Below, in pieces: positions 7,328 through 14,643 of a stretch of 50,070 nucleotides of DNA. The DNA lies in NCBI GenBank assembly GCA_937120965.1, contig CAKZKA010000106.1, forward strand, positions 1 to 50,070, given 5' to 3'. Below the pieces are notes generated by a model. That model did no database searches. It was given only the letters and a program-made list of their open reading frames with translations, and was not told where the DNA came from. The stretch comes from an uncultured Chloroflexota bacterium. GTDB taxonomy: Bacteria > Chloroflexota > Chloroflexia > Chloroflexales > Chloroflexaceae. The first letter of the stretch is position 1. The number at the start of each line of letters is the position of its first letter. A program made the position numbers and the translations under genes.

Positions 7328-9778
7328 ATGCGACGGATGTCGGCTCTTCTTGCACGCCGGGTGCGCCACCTCGCCTGCATCCTGCTGGTCGCGCTCGCGG
7401 TTACGCTCGCCCCTTTCGCCCCTGCCCCCGCTCAGGCCCGCCAGCAGGGACCACAGGCGCGGGTCGGCAAGCTTACCCTCTCGTCCGTCGCCGACTGGGA
7501 AGCGGGTAGCATGAGCGGCGTCCTGATCACGAACAATGCCGGCGGCGAACTCCGCCTGGCCGATGGTCAGAGCTTCGGCAGCTTTGTCTCGCCCGCGCTG
7601 AAAACCAACTTTCCGATCAACGCGGCCGGCGCTCAATGGCGCGCCGATGTGCTCAACGGTACGCAGATGCTGCTCGAAGTGCGCGGCCGCGCCACGCCAC
7701 CCGATGGCGACTCCGAGAGCGGCTGGGGGCCATGGCAACCTCTCATCGCCGGCGACGCGCGCTCCGCCGCCACCGGCAGCGAAGGCGCCTTCGCTACCCC
7801 CGCCGTGCTCGCTCTCACTGCCGATACCCAGTACCTGCAACTGCGCGTCACCCTCGGCAGCCAGATTGCCCGCGCTTCGCCCACCCTCGATGAGATCACC
7901 CTCAGCTACCTCAATACGACGGCTGCGACACCGATCTTCGCCGCGGGCCTGCCCCGTCGCCCCATCCTCTTCGGCCCGCCCACCCTCACCCAGCGCCCCA
8001 CGCTGATCAGCCGGGCCGATTGGAGCGGCAGCGTGCGCGCCGCCCAGCCCGTCCGCGGCGATCCGCGCGGCGTCATTATCCACCAGATTGACGCCAGCCC
8101 CACCCCGACCACCACCCTCGATTTCGTGCGCGCGCTCAGTCTGTACCAGACCGAGGTGCTCGGCTGGGAGGACCTCAGTTACCACTACCTGATTGATGCC
8201 GAGGGCAACCTCTTCGAGGGCCGCCTGGGCGGGCCAACCTCACGCGTGCCGCGGCTGGCCGGGGGCGGCACGGCGGTCCACGTCGCGTTGATCGCCCCAC
8301 GCGACGCAACGGCGACCCCCACTGCCACCGGGGCGCTCGTCAGCCTGCTGGCCTGGCTCGGCGAAGCCTATGCCATCAGCCCTACCGGCGAGCATATCGT
8401 GACGCTTGATGGGCAACGCCAGACGCGGCCCAATATCGCCGGGCACAGCGATGTCGCCCCCGAGGCGCCCGATCCCTTCCCGCCCCTGCGTGGTCAGCTT
8501 CCGCAGATCCGCAGCCAGGCCGATGGTTCGACTGTGCGTGCCCGCTGGTACTTTGCCGAAGGCAATGTAGCCGATTACAGCCAGCGGTTCGCCTTCTTCA
8601 ACCCCACCAGCGTTCAGGCCGACGCCCGGGTGAACCTCATCCGCCTCGGGGGCGCGCCGGTTACCCGCATCGTTACCGTGCCCCCGAATGGCCGCGCCGA
8701 CCTTGTCGTCAACGACCTGGTGCAGGACGCGCCGGCCCTGCCGGCAATAGTCGAGTCCAGCGCGCCCATTCTCGCCGAGCGCAGCATGGGCCTCACCACC
8801 GACATTGATGGCGGCCCCGGCATAACCAGCCTGTCGCGGGTCTGGTACTTTGCCGAAGGCTCAACCGAAGACAACACCCGTACCTACCTGATCCTCTTCA
8901 ACCCCGGCGCGACGCCTGTCCAGGCAAGCGTCAACTACTTTCGCCGCGATGGCCTCACCTTCGAACAGCCCGTGACCGTGGGCGCCCAGTCGCGCCTGGT
9001 GATCGCGGTCCACGACATCACCCTGCCCGATGGCTCGCGCCCACTGCTGGGCGCGAACTTCGGCGGCCAGGTGATCGCCAGTCAGCCTATCGCCGTGGAA
9101 CGCACCTTGCGCTTCGGGCCGGAGCAGGCCGGCCTGCACACCGGGCGCGGCATGACGACGCTGGCGCGCCGCTGGCACTTCGCCGAAGGCACCACCGAGG
9201 GCGATTTCCGCATGCGCCTGCTGGTGTTGAACCCCAACACCCAGCCCGCGCGCACCGTCGTCACCTTCATGGGCCCCGATGGTCGCTCCGAGACGCGTCG
9301 CTACGCCGTGCCGCCACGCTCGCAATTGAGCATCAATGCCAATGAGATTGTGCCGAATCTGGGGTTCAGTTCCCTGGTGGAGGCTGACCGGCCAGTTGCA
9401 GTCGAGCGCGCACTGGTCTTCAACAACGGCGCGGCAGGCACCATCAGCGCCGGCGCACCGGAACCGGCCCTGCGCTGGGCCTTCGTTGACGGGCGCACCC
9501 GCGACACGAGCTACATCCTCTGCGTCAGCAATCCTGGCCGCCTCGCCGCCCGGGTAACGGTGGACCTCAGCTTCGGTGGTGGGGCCACTGGCCAGCAGAG
9601 CTTCGAGGTGCCCCCCGGCGCTCGCTATACCCTGTCGGTTCACGAACTCTACCCCAATGAGGACGCTGTCTCGGCCGTGGTGCGCAGCACCCAGCCCATC
9701 GTGGCCGAACGCTCCCTCTTCCCCGGCGGAGGCGCGCGGGGCGGCGCCACCGCCCTGGGCATTCCTATCGAGCAGTGA
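7328..9778 (+). CDS. Secreted PGRP/N-acetylmuramoyl-L-alanine amidase-like protein with beta repeats
   Basis: This 816-residue exported protein has an N-terminal signal peptide (Arg-rich start, hydrophobic run at about 15-32, Ala-rich cleavage region). A beta-sandwich-like region follows (about 45-200), then an amidase-2/PGRP domain (about 230-395). Candidate zinc ligands are His252 (VIIHQI) and His373 (IAGHSDVAP), with a SYHY segment near 284 and DPFPP near 380. The C-terminal half holds four repeats of about 100 residues, each starting WYFAEG, WHFAEG or WAFVDG, at about 406, 505, 615 and 716. Similar repeats occur in large actinobacterial and Chloroflexi secreted proteins and probably bind the wall or surface. 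Cleavage of peptidoglycan stem peptides is likely but depends on the ligand set. Confidence 0.85.
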   Translation: MRRMSALLARRVRHLACILLVALAVTLAPFAPAPAQARQQGPQARVGKLTLSSVADWEAGSMSGVLITNNAGGELRLADGQSFGSFVSPALKTNFPINAAGAQWRADVLNGTQMLLEVRGRATPPDGDSESGWGPWQPLIAGDARSAATGSEGAFATPAVLALTADTQYLQLRVTLGSQIARASPTLDEITLSYLNTTAATPIFAAGLPRRPILFGPPTLTQRPTLISRADWSGSVRAAQPVRGDPRGVIIHQIDASPTPTTTLDFVRALSLYQTEVLGWEDLSYHYLIDAEGNLFEGRLGGPTSRVPRLAGGGTAVHVALIAPRDATATPTATGALVSLLAWLGEAYAISPTGEHIVTLDGQRQTRPNIAGHSDVAPEAPDPFPPLRGQLPQIRSQADGSTVRARWYFAEGNVADYSQRFAFFNPTSVQADARVNLIRLGGAPVTRIVTVPPNGRADLVVNDLVQDAPALPAIVESSAPILAERSMGLTTDIDGGPGITSLSRVWYFAEGSTEDNTRTYLILFNPGATPVQASVNYFRRDGLTFEQPVTVGAQSRLVIAVHDITLPDGSRPLLGANFGGQVIASQPIAVERTLRFGPEQAGLHTGRGMTTLARRWHFAEGTTEGDFRMRLLVLNPNTQPARTVVTFMGPDGRSETRRYAVPPRSQLSINANEIVPNLGFSSLVEADRPVAVERALVFNNGAAGTISAGAPEPALRWAFVDGRTRDTSYILCVSNPGRLAARVTVDLSFGGGATGQQSFEVPPGARYTLSVHELYPNEDAVSAVVRSTQPIVAERSLFPGGGARGGATALGIPIEQ

Positions 9779-9791
9779 TGCCTGCGAGGGG

Positions 9792-9939
9792 CCTGGAGAA
9801 ACCCGAGGCCCATCTGCGAGCTGCGGTGTGAGGGCCTCCCCGGACGTTCCCAGACCCCTGCCCGGGGGAGGGTTCGGGAGGGCCTTGCCCTCCCAGGAAA
9901 CAACCCACGTTCATCGTGGCAGGGCGCGGCGCAGCCGCA
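9792..9939 (+). repeat. Degenerate family A repeat between convergent genes
   Basis: GGAGAAACCCGAGG, then GGGGGAGGGTTCGGGAGGGCCTTGCCCTCCC, then CGTTCATCGTGGC and the GCGGCGCAGCCGC palindrome. The last module is translated on the minus strand as the final residues of the SRPBCC gene. Confidence 0.7.
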
Positions 9940-10522
9940 GCAGCAGACCCGCAACGACCGCCCCCAGGCCCACCCACAGCCCACCCTGGAGCCACGGCGA
10001 CGGCAGCAACGCCGTCAGCGCCGCGGGGGCTTCGAGCCGCTCCACCAGTTCAGCCGGCGGCGACGTTCCCAGCACGCTCGCCAGCCGCGTAAAGGTCGGC
10101 CTGATGACCGATACCTCGCGACGCGCAATCTCGCGGTGAAGCAGGTCAAAGGGGAACACGTTCGGCAAGGCGTAGGGCAGCGCGACACCATTCTCGATCC
10201 GCGTGCCACTCGCCTCTGGCGCCAGGCTGAACATCCAGATCTGTGCCACCCCGGGCGCAAAGGTAAACCCTACCCGCCAGGCGATCCGGTAGGGCGGCTC
10301 CCAGATCACCACCCGGTTCGCCGTCACATACGACAGCCCGCGCATGCGCTGTTGGGACTCAAACACCACTCCCGGCCCCATCCGCCCGCCTGGCACCGTT
10401 ACCGCGCGCACCTCGCCGCTTCCGGCAATCTCCGGGTGGCGGGTCGGATCGGCGACCAGGTCCCACACTGATTCCACCGGCGCACGTAGAACCCCGCTCA
10501 CTGAGGCGCCGACGTAGCGCAT
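9911..10522 (-). CDS. SRPBCC (polyketide cyclase/START-like) family protein with C-terminal membrane segment
   Basis: This 203-residue protein has an N-terminal SRPBCC fold (about 1-150), a hydrophobic-ligand-binding helix-grip domain. Typical features are VSGVLRAPVESVWDLVADP and a central VIWEPPYRIAW strand pair. A C-terminal hydrophobic stretch near 172-192 probably anchors it in the membrane. ATG 10522 is preceded by GAGGAGG at good spacing, so a longer frame reaching 10666 was rejected. The last eight or so codons (LRRALPR) and the stop lie inside a family A module, so the native C-terminus was probably altered by the repeat. The ligand is unknown. It lies 140 bp downstream of nadK on the same strand. 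Confidence 0.8.
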   Translation of the reverse strand: MRYVGASVSGVLRAPVESVWDLVADPTRHPEIAGSGEVRAVTVPGGRMGPGVVFESQQRMRGLSYVTANRVVIWEPPYRIAWRVGFTFAPGVAQIWMFSLAPEASGTRIENGVALPYALPNVFPFDLLHREIARREVSVIRPTFTRLASVLGTSPPAELVERLEAPAALTALLPSPWLQGGLWVGLGAVVAGLLLRLRRALPR

Positions 10523-10662
10523 AGGTCCTCCTCGCTTTTGACCTGTACTGCTCTGATGTTCACGGATCTGCTCTTCGGGAGACGTAGGAGAAAACCTGGT
10601 TCCCCCGGCCCAATACAACCCGATGCAAACCGCGCCGCTCGCCACGCATCGCCCATCACCGA

Positions 10663-11496
10663 TCATTCATCCCGACGAAGACGGGCAACCAGTTGCGAAT
10701 AGAACTGGCTGCTTGGCCGGAGCCGCACGAAGGTGCACACCCGTGGGCTGCGCCGCACCACCACCTCATCGCCCTCTTGCAACGACAGGTTCTCGCGCCC
10801 ATCAATGGCCAGGTTGGCGTGGTGGCGACTACGGAGTTGCAGGGTGACCACCGCATCCTCGTGCAGCACCATCGAAGGTACCCGCGAGAGATGCGGCGCG
10901 ATGCCGACCAGCAGCAGCGCCCGCGAGCGCGGATCGACGATCGGCCCCCCCGCTGCCAGCGCATAAGCCGTCGAGCCGGTAGCCGTTGCTACCAGCACCC
11001 CGTCGGCGTGGTACGTCGTCAACGGTGAACCATCCACGCTCACCTGCACGTTCACGATGCGGCTGATCTCGCTGCGCGAGAGCACTACCTCGTTGAGCGC
11101 CGTAAAGTCGGCAATGCGGACATCCTGGCGATACAGACTGGCGCGGATCAACGACCGCTCGTCGTACCAGCCGCCCCCCTGATCCACCAGTTCAATGGCC
11201 TGTTCAACCTCATCGGGCTGCACCTCAGCCATAAAGCTGAGGTGCCCCAGCGCCACCGCCAGTACGGGAATATCGAGCGGGAAGCACAGACGCGCTGCCC
11301 GCAACACGGTACCATCACCACCCATCGCGACCATCAGGTCGGTATCGTTCAGCACGCCCGGCGCATCGCGGGCCTCCTGCGACACGCCGCGCCAGACGGC
11401 AATGTCGCGCGACCGCAACCACTCGGCCAGTCGTGCCGAACGCTCGATAGAAATGGACGAAAACGGATTGTAGAGAATCGCTACCCGCCTGAGCAT
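10663..11496 (-). CDS. nadK: NAD kinase
   Basis: This 277-residue cytosolic enzyme phosphorylates NAD to NADP. The GGDGT nucleotide-binding motif is at residues 59-63, the NE pair at 135-136, and the glycine-rich signature DGVLVATATGSTAYALAAGG at 165-184. Length and domain order fit the bacterial family. The usual LGFL segment reads LGHLSFMAE, a mild variation. ATG 11496 has GAGGAG upstream. A spacer of 140 bp containing a degenerate GGAGAAAACC/GGTTCCCCC palindrome separates it from the SRPBCC gene. Confidence 0.95.
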   Translation of the reverse strand: MLRRVAILYNPFSSISIERSARLAEWLRSRDIAVWRGVSQEARDAPGVLNDTDLMVAMGGDGTVLRAARLCFPLDIPVLAVALGHLSFMAEVQPDEVEQAIELVDQGGGWYDERSLIRASLYRQDVRIADFTALNEVVLSRSEISRIVNVQVSVDGSPLTTYHADGVLVATATGSTAYALAAGGPIVDPRSRALLLVGIAPHLSRVPSMVLHEDAVVTLQLRSRHHANLAIDGRENLSLQEGDEVVVRRSPRVCTFVRLRPSSQFYSQLVARLRRDE

Positions 11497-11547
11497 CGTG
11501 AGGGCTCCTCGATCAGCAAGGGATCGCGTCCGCGGGACGGTGCCACA

Positions 11548-11576
11548 AGCATACCATGGAACGATGCTGGCAACAA
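11548..11576 (-). promoter_or_regulatory. Promoter candidate for nadK
   Basis: On the minus strand TTGTTG, a 17 bp spacer and TATGCT are found, the -10 being extended by an upstream TGG. Transcription would start near 11541, about 45 nt before the nadK ATG. Confidence 0.4.
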
Positions 11577-11625
11577 AGGCCCGCTTTCACGTACCTGTTC
11601 ACATTTCGGGTAAGGCGCCCCGGGT

Positions 11626-11645
11626 GCGCGGGCGTCCCGCCCGCA
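11626..11645. repeat. Dispersed GC-rich 20-mer, copy 1
   Basis: The sequence GCGCGGGCGTCCCGCCCGCA occurs here and again, identically, at 32208-32227. It is partly self-complementary (GCGGGCG/CGCCCGC). The rest of the spacer between nadK and the WXG100 gene has no other obvious content beyond the GGAGG ribosome binding site near 11795. Confidence 0.6.
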
Positions 11646-11808
11646 AGGGCCTGGATGCGGACACGCTGCCCTTGTTCCCAGGAGCAGCACGCATAGCGGC
11701 GGGGCGCACGCACCTACGACCCGGACTGCCTGGCGGCCGTATCCTTCGGGCGCAGGCCGCGGTACATACAGCGAGGTATTCGCACTGCTACCCACGGAGG
11801 TTCCAACC

Positions 11809-12090
11809 ATGAGCGACCGCGTCCTCTCCACTGCCATCGCCCGCGAGGCCATCAACGCCTTCCAGCGCATCGTTACCGGCCCGCTGCTCCAGCAGATCAG
11901 CGAGTTGAACGCCCAGGGCCAGATCCTCAGCGAGCCGAGCAACTGGGACGGCCGCCTGGCGGCCGAGTTCCGCGCCCATTGGGCCGACACCCACCAGAAG
12001 CTGATCAGCACCCAGCAGGCCCTCGAAGAGTTGCGCCGCCAGATCCAGCAGATCAACCAGAACATCATGCAGGCCGGCGGCAACATGTAG
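11809..12090 (+). CDS. WXG100 (ESAT-6-like) protein
   Basis: This 93-residue, leaderless, all-helical protein has the WXG100 layout: two long amphipathic helices joined by a turn at Trp46-Asp47-Gly48. Such proteins are secreted as helical-hairpin dimers by type VII systems and can activate the EccC/EssC ATPase. The ribosome binding site GGAGG lies near 11795. It opens a co-directional run that includes a lipase-like protein, a second WXG100-type protein, an EccC-type ATPase and a YukD-FHA fusion, which strongly supports the assignment. No Tyr is present, so the mycobacterial YxxxD/E tail signal is absent. Confidence 0.85.
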   Translation: MSDRVLSTAIAREAINAFQRIVTGPLLQQISELNAQGQILSEPSNWDGRLAAEFRAHWADTHQKLISTQQALEELRRQIQQINQNIMQAGGNM

Positions 12091-12301
12091 CTCCGGCCCA
12101 CCGGCTGGCCGCGCAGGTCCAGCGCCGACAGGCGCGCCTGCGCGGCCGGTTGCTCCTGTTTTCGATACCTGCCTGGTTTACGAGCGCATCATACTGGTCA
12201 CGGCGAAGCATCTTCCAGGCGTACCCGCCGATGCGCCGCGGCGCCGGGGGTGACCGGAGAACGTTGACGATGCCATCGCTCGTGCCACGAGGAGCCTGAC
12301 C

Positions 12302-13930
12302 ATGAGTATCAGCTCGGCGCGCCCTGCGGCGCTTACGCGCTATGCCCGCGCCACCAGCGCCGCCGCCACAGGGCTGGAGGGCGAGGCCGGTCGCCTCGCG
12401 CAGATCCTGGCCCATTTTGCCGCTCGTTGCACCGAGTATTCTGTGCCCGCGACCGAAGGACTGGCTGACCGTCTGGCGATTGCAGCCCGCGATCAGGCCG
12501 CGCTGGCCGCGTGGACGGTGGACGTGGCCCGGGCCTTCAACACTGCCGACACGCGCGCTGCGGCTGCGGCCACCCTTCGCGCCCGGGTCATCCAGTGGAT
12601 GGCCGATCGCCGCGTCCATACCGCTCTACCGGCCGGGATCGGACAACTGGTCGAGCTTGTCCGCAATCGGCCCGAACTGGCCAGTGAAATCTGGAACGAG
12701 ATTGCCCTCAGGCTCGACTATCATCTGGCCGAAATCGAGCGGACTATGGAGGTGTACGGATCGGCCTGGACCTTGCAGATCCCCTTTCTGATCGCCAGAA
12801 TGGGACCCTCCCTGATGCTGCTAGCCCTGCTCGCCGGGGGCACAGTGGCTGCCAGCGACTGGTCGCGCTGGATGGCCCAGCCCATCACCTCGCCCGGCGA
12901 TCTGTACGAACTGATCCACAGCAGCTTCTGGCGCCTGATGTACCGGCCGGTTGATGAGGGACGCATGCGTTCGATCACCGCGCGGCTCGACCGGATCCAC
13001 CGCTCGCTCTGCGGCACGCTGGGCACGTGCTCGCACCCGCGTCCATCCGAGTTTGCCGAACCGCTTCTCGACCCTGTGCGGGGCACGCTCGATGTGCCGC
13101 TGGAGGCCATGTACGACCCCGGCACAGTGCGCCATCGCGGCGGCGACGGACGACTCTACCTGAGCCCCCAGGCCCTGATGTACGGCGAGCACAGCCTGAT
13201 CGGCTCCTATTCGGGCGAGCAGGTGCGTCTGGCGCGCATCGGCGCCAACGAGTATGCCTTTGGCATTTCCGGCCTGGACGTTTCCAATGCCCAGGGTCCC
13301 AATAACTTCTACTCCGTCACGCTGACTTCACAGGGCGACTCGGGGAGTGAGAACGCGTACTACACCTATGTCAGGGAGCAATTCCTCGGCCAGCTCGAGC
13401 GTCTGCCGGAGGGCAGCACCATTCATCTGGCCGGCCACAGTATGGGCGGCGGCATGGTCATGCTGGTGCTCAACGACCCGGAGGTGCAGCGACGCCTGCA
13501 GAGCAGCAATGTCACCGTTGGCTCGGTGACCACCTTTGGCGCAGTGCGCCCCAACCGCGAGCGGGTCGATGGCGTGCCCCCGGAAGCGCCGACCGCTCTG
13601 GCCGGGTCACTCTTCGCCGGCACAGTCGTCAATCACTACGTAGACACCGATGACGCGCTGGCGCTCAATGTCGGAGCAGGTCACGATCCGGGGCGCTTCG
13701 CCAACGTACATCTCCTCGACGACGGCGAGATCAGCGACCCGAGGATCGCCCACCTCTCCTACGACACCAGCAGCTATCGGAAACTGCCGACGGCTGCACA
13801 GGTGTTGCCCTTCGCCATCGATCCCGCCTATCACGAGGTCTATGCGCCAATCGCCCCGGCCACGCCCGCGGCGCCCTCGCCCTGCGGCTCCAGCGCCCCG
13901 CCCGAACCAGGGCCACGAGGCGGTAATTGA
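12302..13930 (+). CDS. Class 3 lipase-like alpha/beta hydrolase in the type VII locus (candidate effector)
   Basis: This 542-residue protein has no cleavable signal peptide. The N-terminal 110 residues are predicted helical and Ala-rich, resembling the helical targeting regions of type VII substrates, though no WXG turn is seen. A hydrophobic segment lies near 160-185. The C-terminal half is a hydrolase with the nucleophile elbow GHSMGG (Ser380). The candidate acid is in VDTDDALAL (about 443-451) and the candidate His in PRIAHLSYD (about 480-488), an order that fits class 3 lipases. A role in lipid hydrolysis, either as a secreted effector or in envelope remodelling, is inferred from position between two WXG100 genes. 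Its TGA is five bases before a family A repeat. Confidence 0.75.
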   Translation: MSISSARPAALTRYARATSAAATGLEGEAGRLAQILAHFAARCTEYSVPATEGLADRLAIAARDQAALAAWTVDVARAFNTADTRAAAAATLRARVIQWMADRRVHTALPAGIGQLVELVRNRPELASEIWNEIALRLDYHLAEIERTMEVYGSAWTLQIPFLIARMGPSLMLLALLAGGTVAASDWSRWMAQPITSPGDLYELIHSSFWRLMYRPVDEGRMRSITARLDRIHRSLCGTLGTCSHPRPSEFAEPLLDPVRGTLDVPLEAMYDPGTVRHRGGDGRLYLSPQALMYGEHSLIGSYSGEQVRLARIGANEYAFGISGLDVSNAQGPNNFYSVTLTSQGDSGSENAYYTYVREQFLGQLERLPEGSTIHLAGHSMGGGMVMLVLNDPEVQRRLQSSNVTVGSVTTFGAVRPNRERVDGVPPEAPTALAGSLFAGTVVNHYVDTDDALALNVGAGHDPGRFANVHLLDDGEISDPRIAHLSYDTSSYRKLPTAAQVLPFAIDPAYHEVYAPIAPATPAAPSPCGSSAPPEPGPRGGN

Positions 13931-13933
13931 GCT

Positions 13934-14190
13934 GAGATGAAAATAGCCCGCCCGCGGAAGAGTTTGGGAGGGCGCAGCCCTCCCAGGAAGCAACCCGCCA
14001 GCGGGGAGGGTTTGGGAGGGCTGCGCCCTCCCAAGAACAATAATATTTTCATTCTGGCGTTGTGCGCTATGCGCATGACCGTCTAACGTGAACATAGCCC
14101 GCGCGCGGGAGGGTTTGGGAGGGCTGCCCCCTCCCGGAAACAACCCGCCAGCGGGGAGAGTTTGGGAGGGCTGCCCCCTCCCAAACCTGA
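13934..14190 (+). repeat. Family A repeats, multiple partial units
   Basis: The array begins GCTGAGATGAAAATAGCCCGCC and contains three or four GGGAGGGC-TGC-GCCCTCCC-type modules. ATTTTCATTCTGGCGTTGTGC follows near 14044, with a second start GTGAACATAGCCCGC near 14089. This is the variant lacking the GGGGAAACC palindrome. It separates the lipase-like gene from the second WXG100 gene. Confidence 0.85.
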
Positions 14191-14251
14191 GCCTGTTTCC
14201 ATCACCCTGCCGGGCAGGCCTCAACACTGGTATCAAATCGGGAGAGCACCA

Positions 14252-14623
14252 ATGGCAAACGATATCTGGCAAGATGTCCGCTGGGACCACGGCGCCGCCG
14301 CCGAAGCCGTGGCGGCGTTGCAGCGCGCAGCCGGCACAATTGACCGCTCGCTCGCCGAGATCGGGCAGACCAGTCGTGAAGCTGCAACCGACTGGCTGGG
14401 CCCGCACCGCGAGAGCTTCGACAACTGGCGCACCCGGTTGCACAACGAGTTGAGCGGCATCGCCGCAGCATGCCGCCGCGCCGCGGCGGCGGTTCAGCAG
14501 GCGAGCGCCCGCGCCCACGAGGAGCAGGCACGGCGTCTGCGCGAGCGTGAGGAGCACTATCGCCGCGAGCGTGAGGAGCGCGACCGTCGGGAACGCGAGC
14601 GCATCGAGCGCCGGCGAGTTTAG
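14252..14623 (+). CDS. WXG100-like protein with long charged tail
   Basis: This 123-residue protein has a WXG100-type helical hairpin (residues 1-85) with the turn Trp48-Leu49-Gly50. Residues 86-123 form a very charged Arg/Glu tail, probably a single helix or coiled coil. GGGAGAG before ATG 14252 supports this start; an upstream in-frame ATG at 14162 lies in repeat DNA. The stop is 20 bases before the GTG of the EccC-type ATPase, with that gene's GAGGAG in between, so the two are almost certainly co-transcribed. A role as secreted partner or ATPase activator is inferred. Confidence 0.8.
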   Translation: MANDIWQDVRWDHGAAAEAVAALQRAAGTIDRSLAEIGQTSREAATDWLGPHRESFDNWRTRLHNELSGIAAACRRAAAAVQQASARAHEEQARRLREREEHYRREREERDRRERERIERRRV

Positions 14624-14643
14624 GACCAGATAGAGGAGGCCAG

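Noticed and set aside
11498-11812. 104-codon frame between nadK and the WXG100 gene
   Set aside because: No ribosome site, Arg/Ala-rich, contains the dispersed 20-mer and the nadK promoter, and runs into the WXG100 start.
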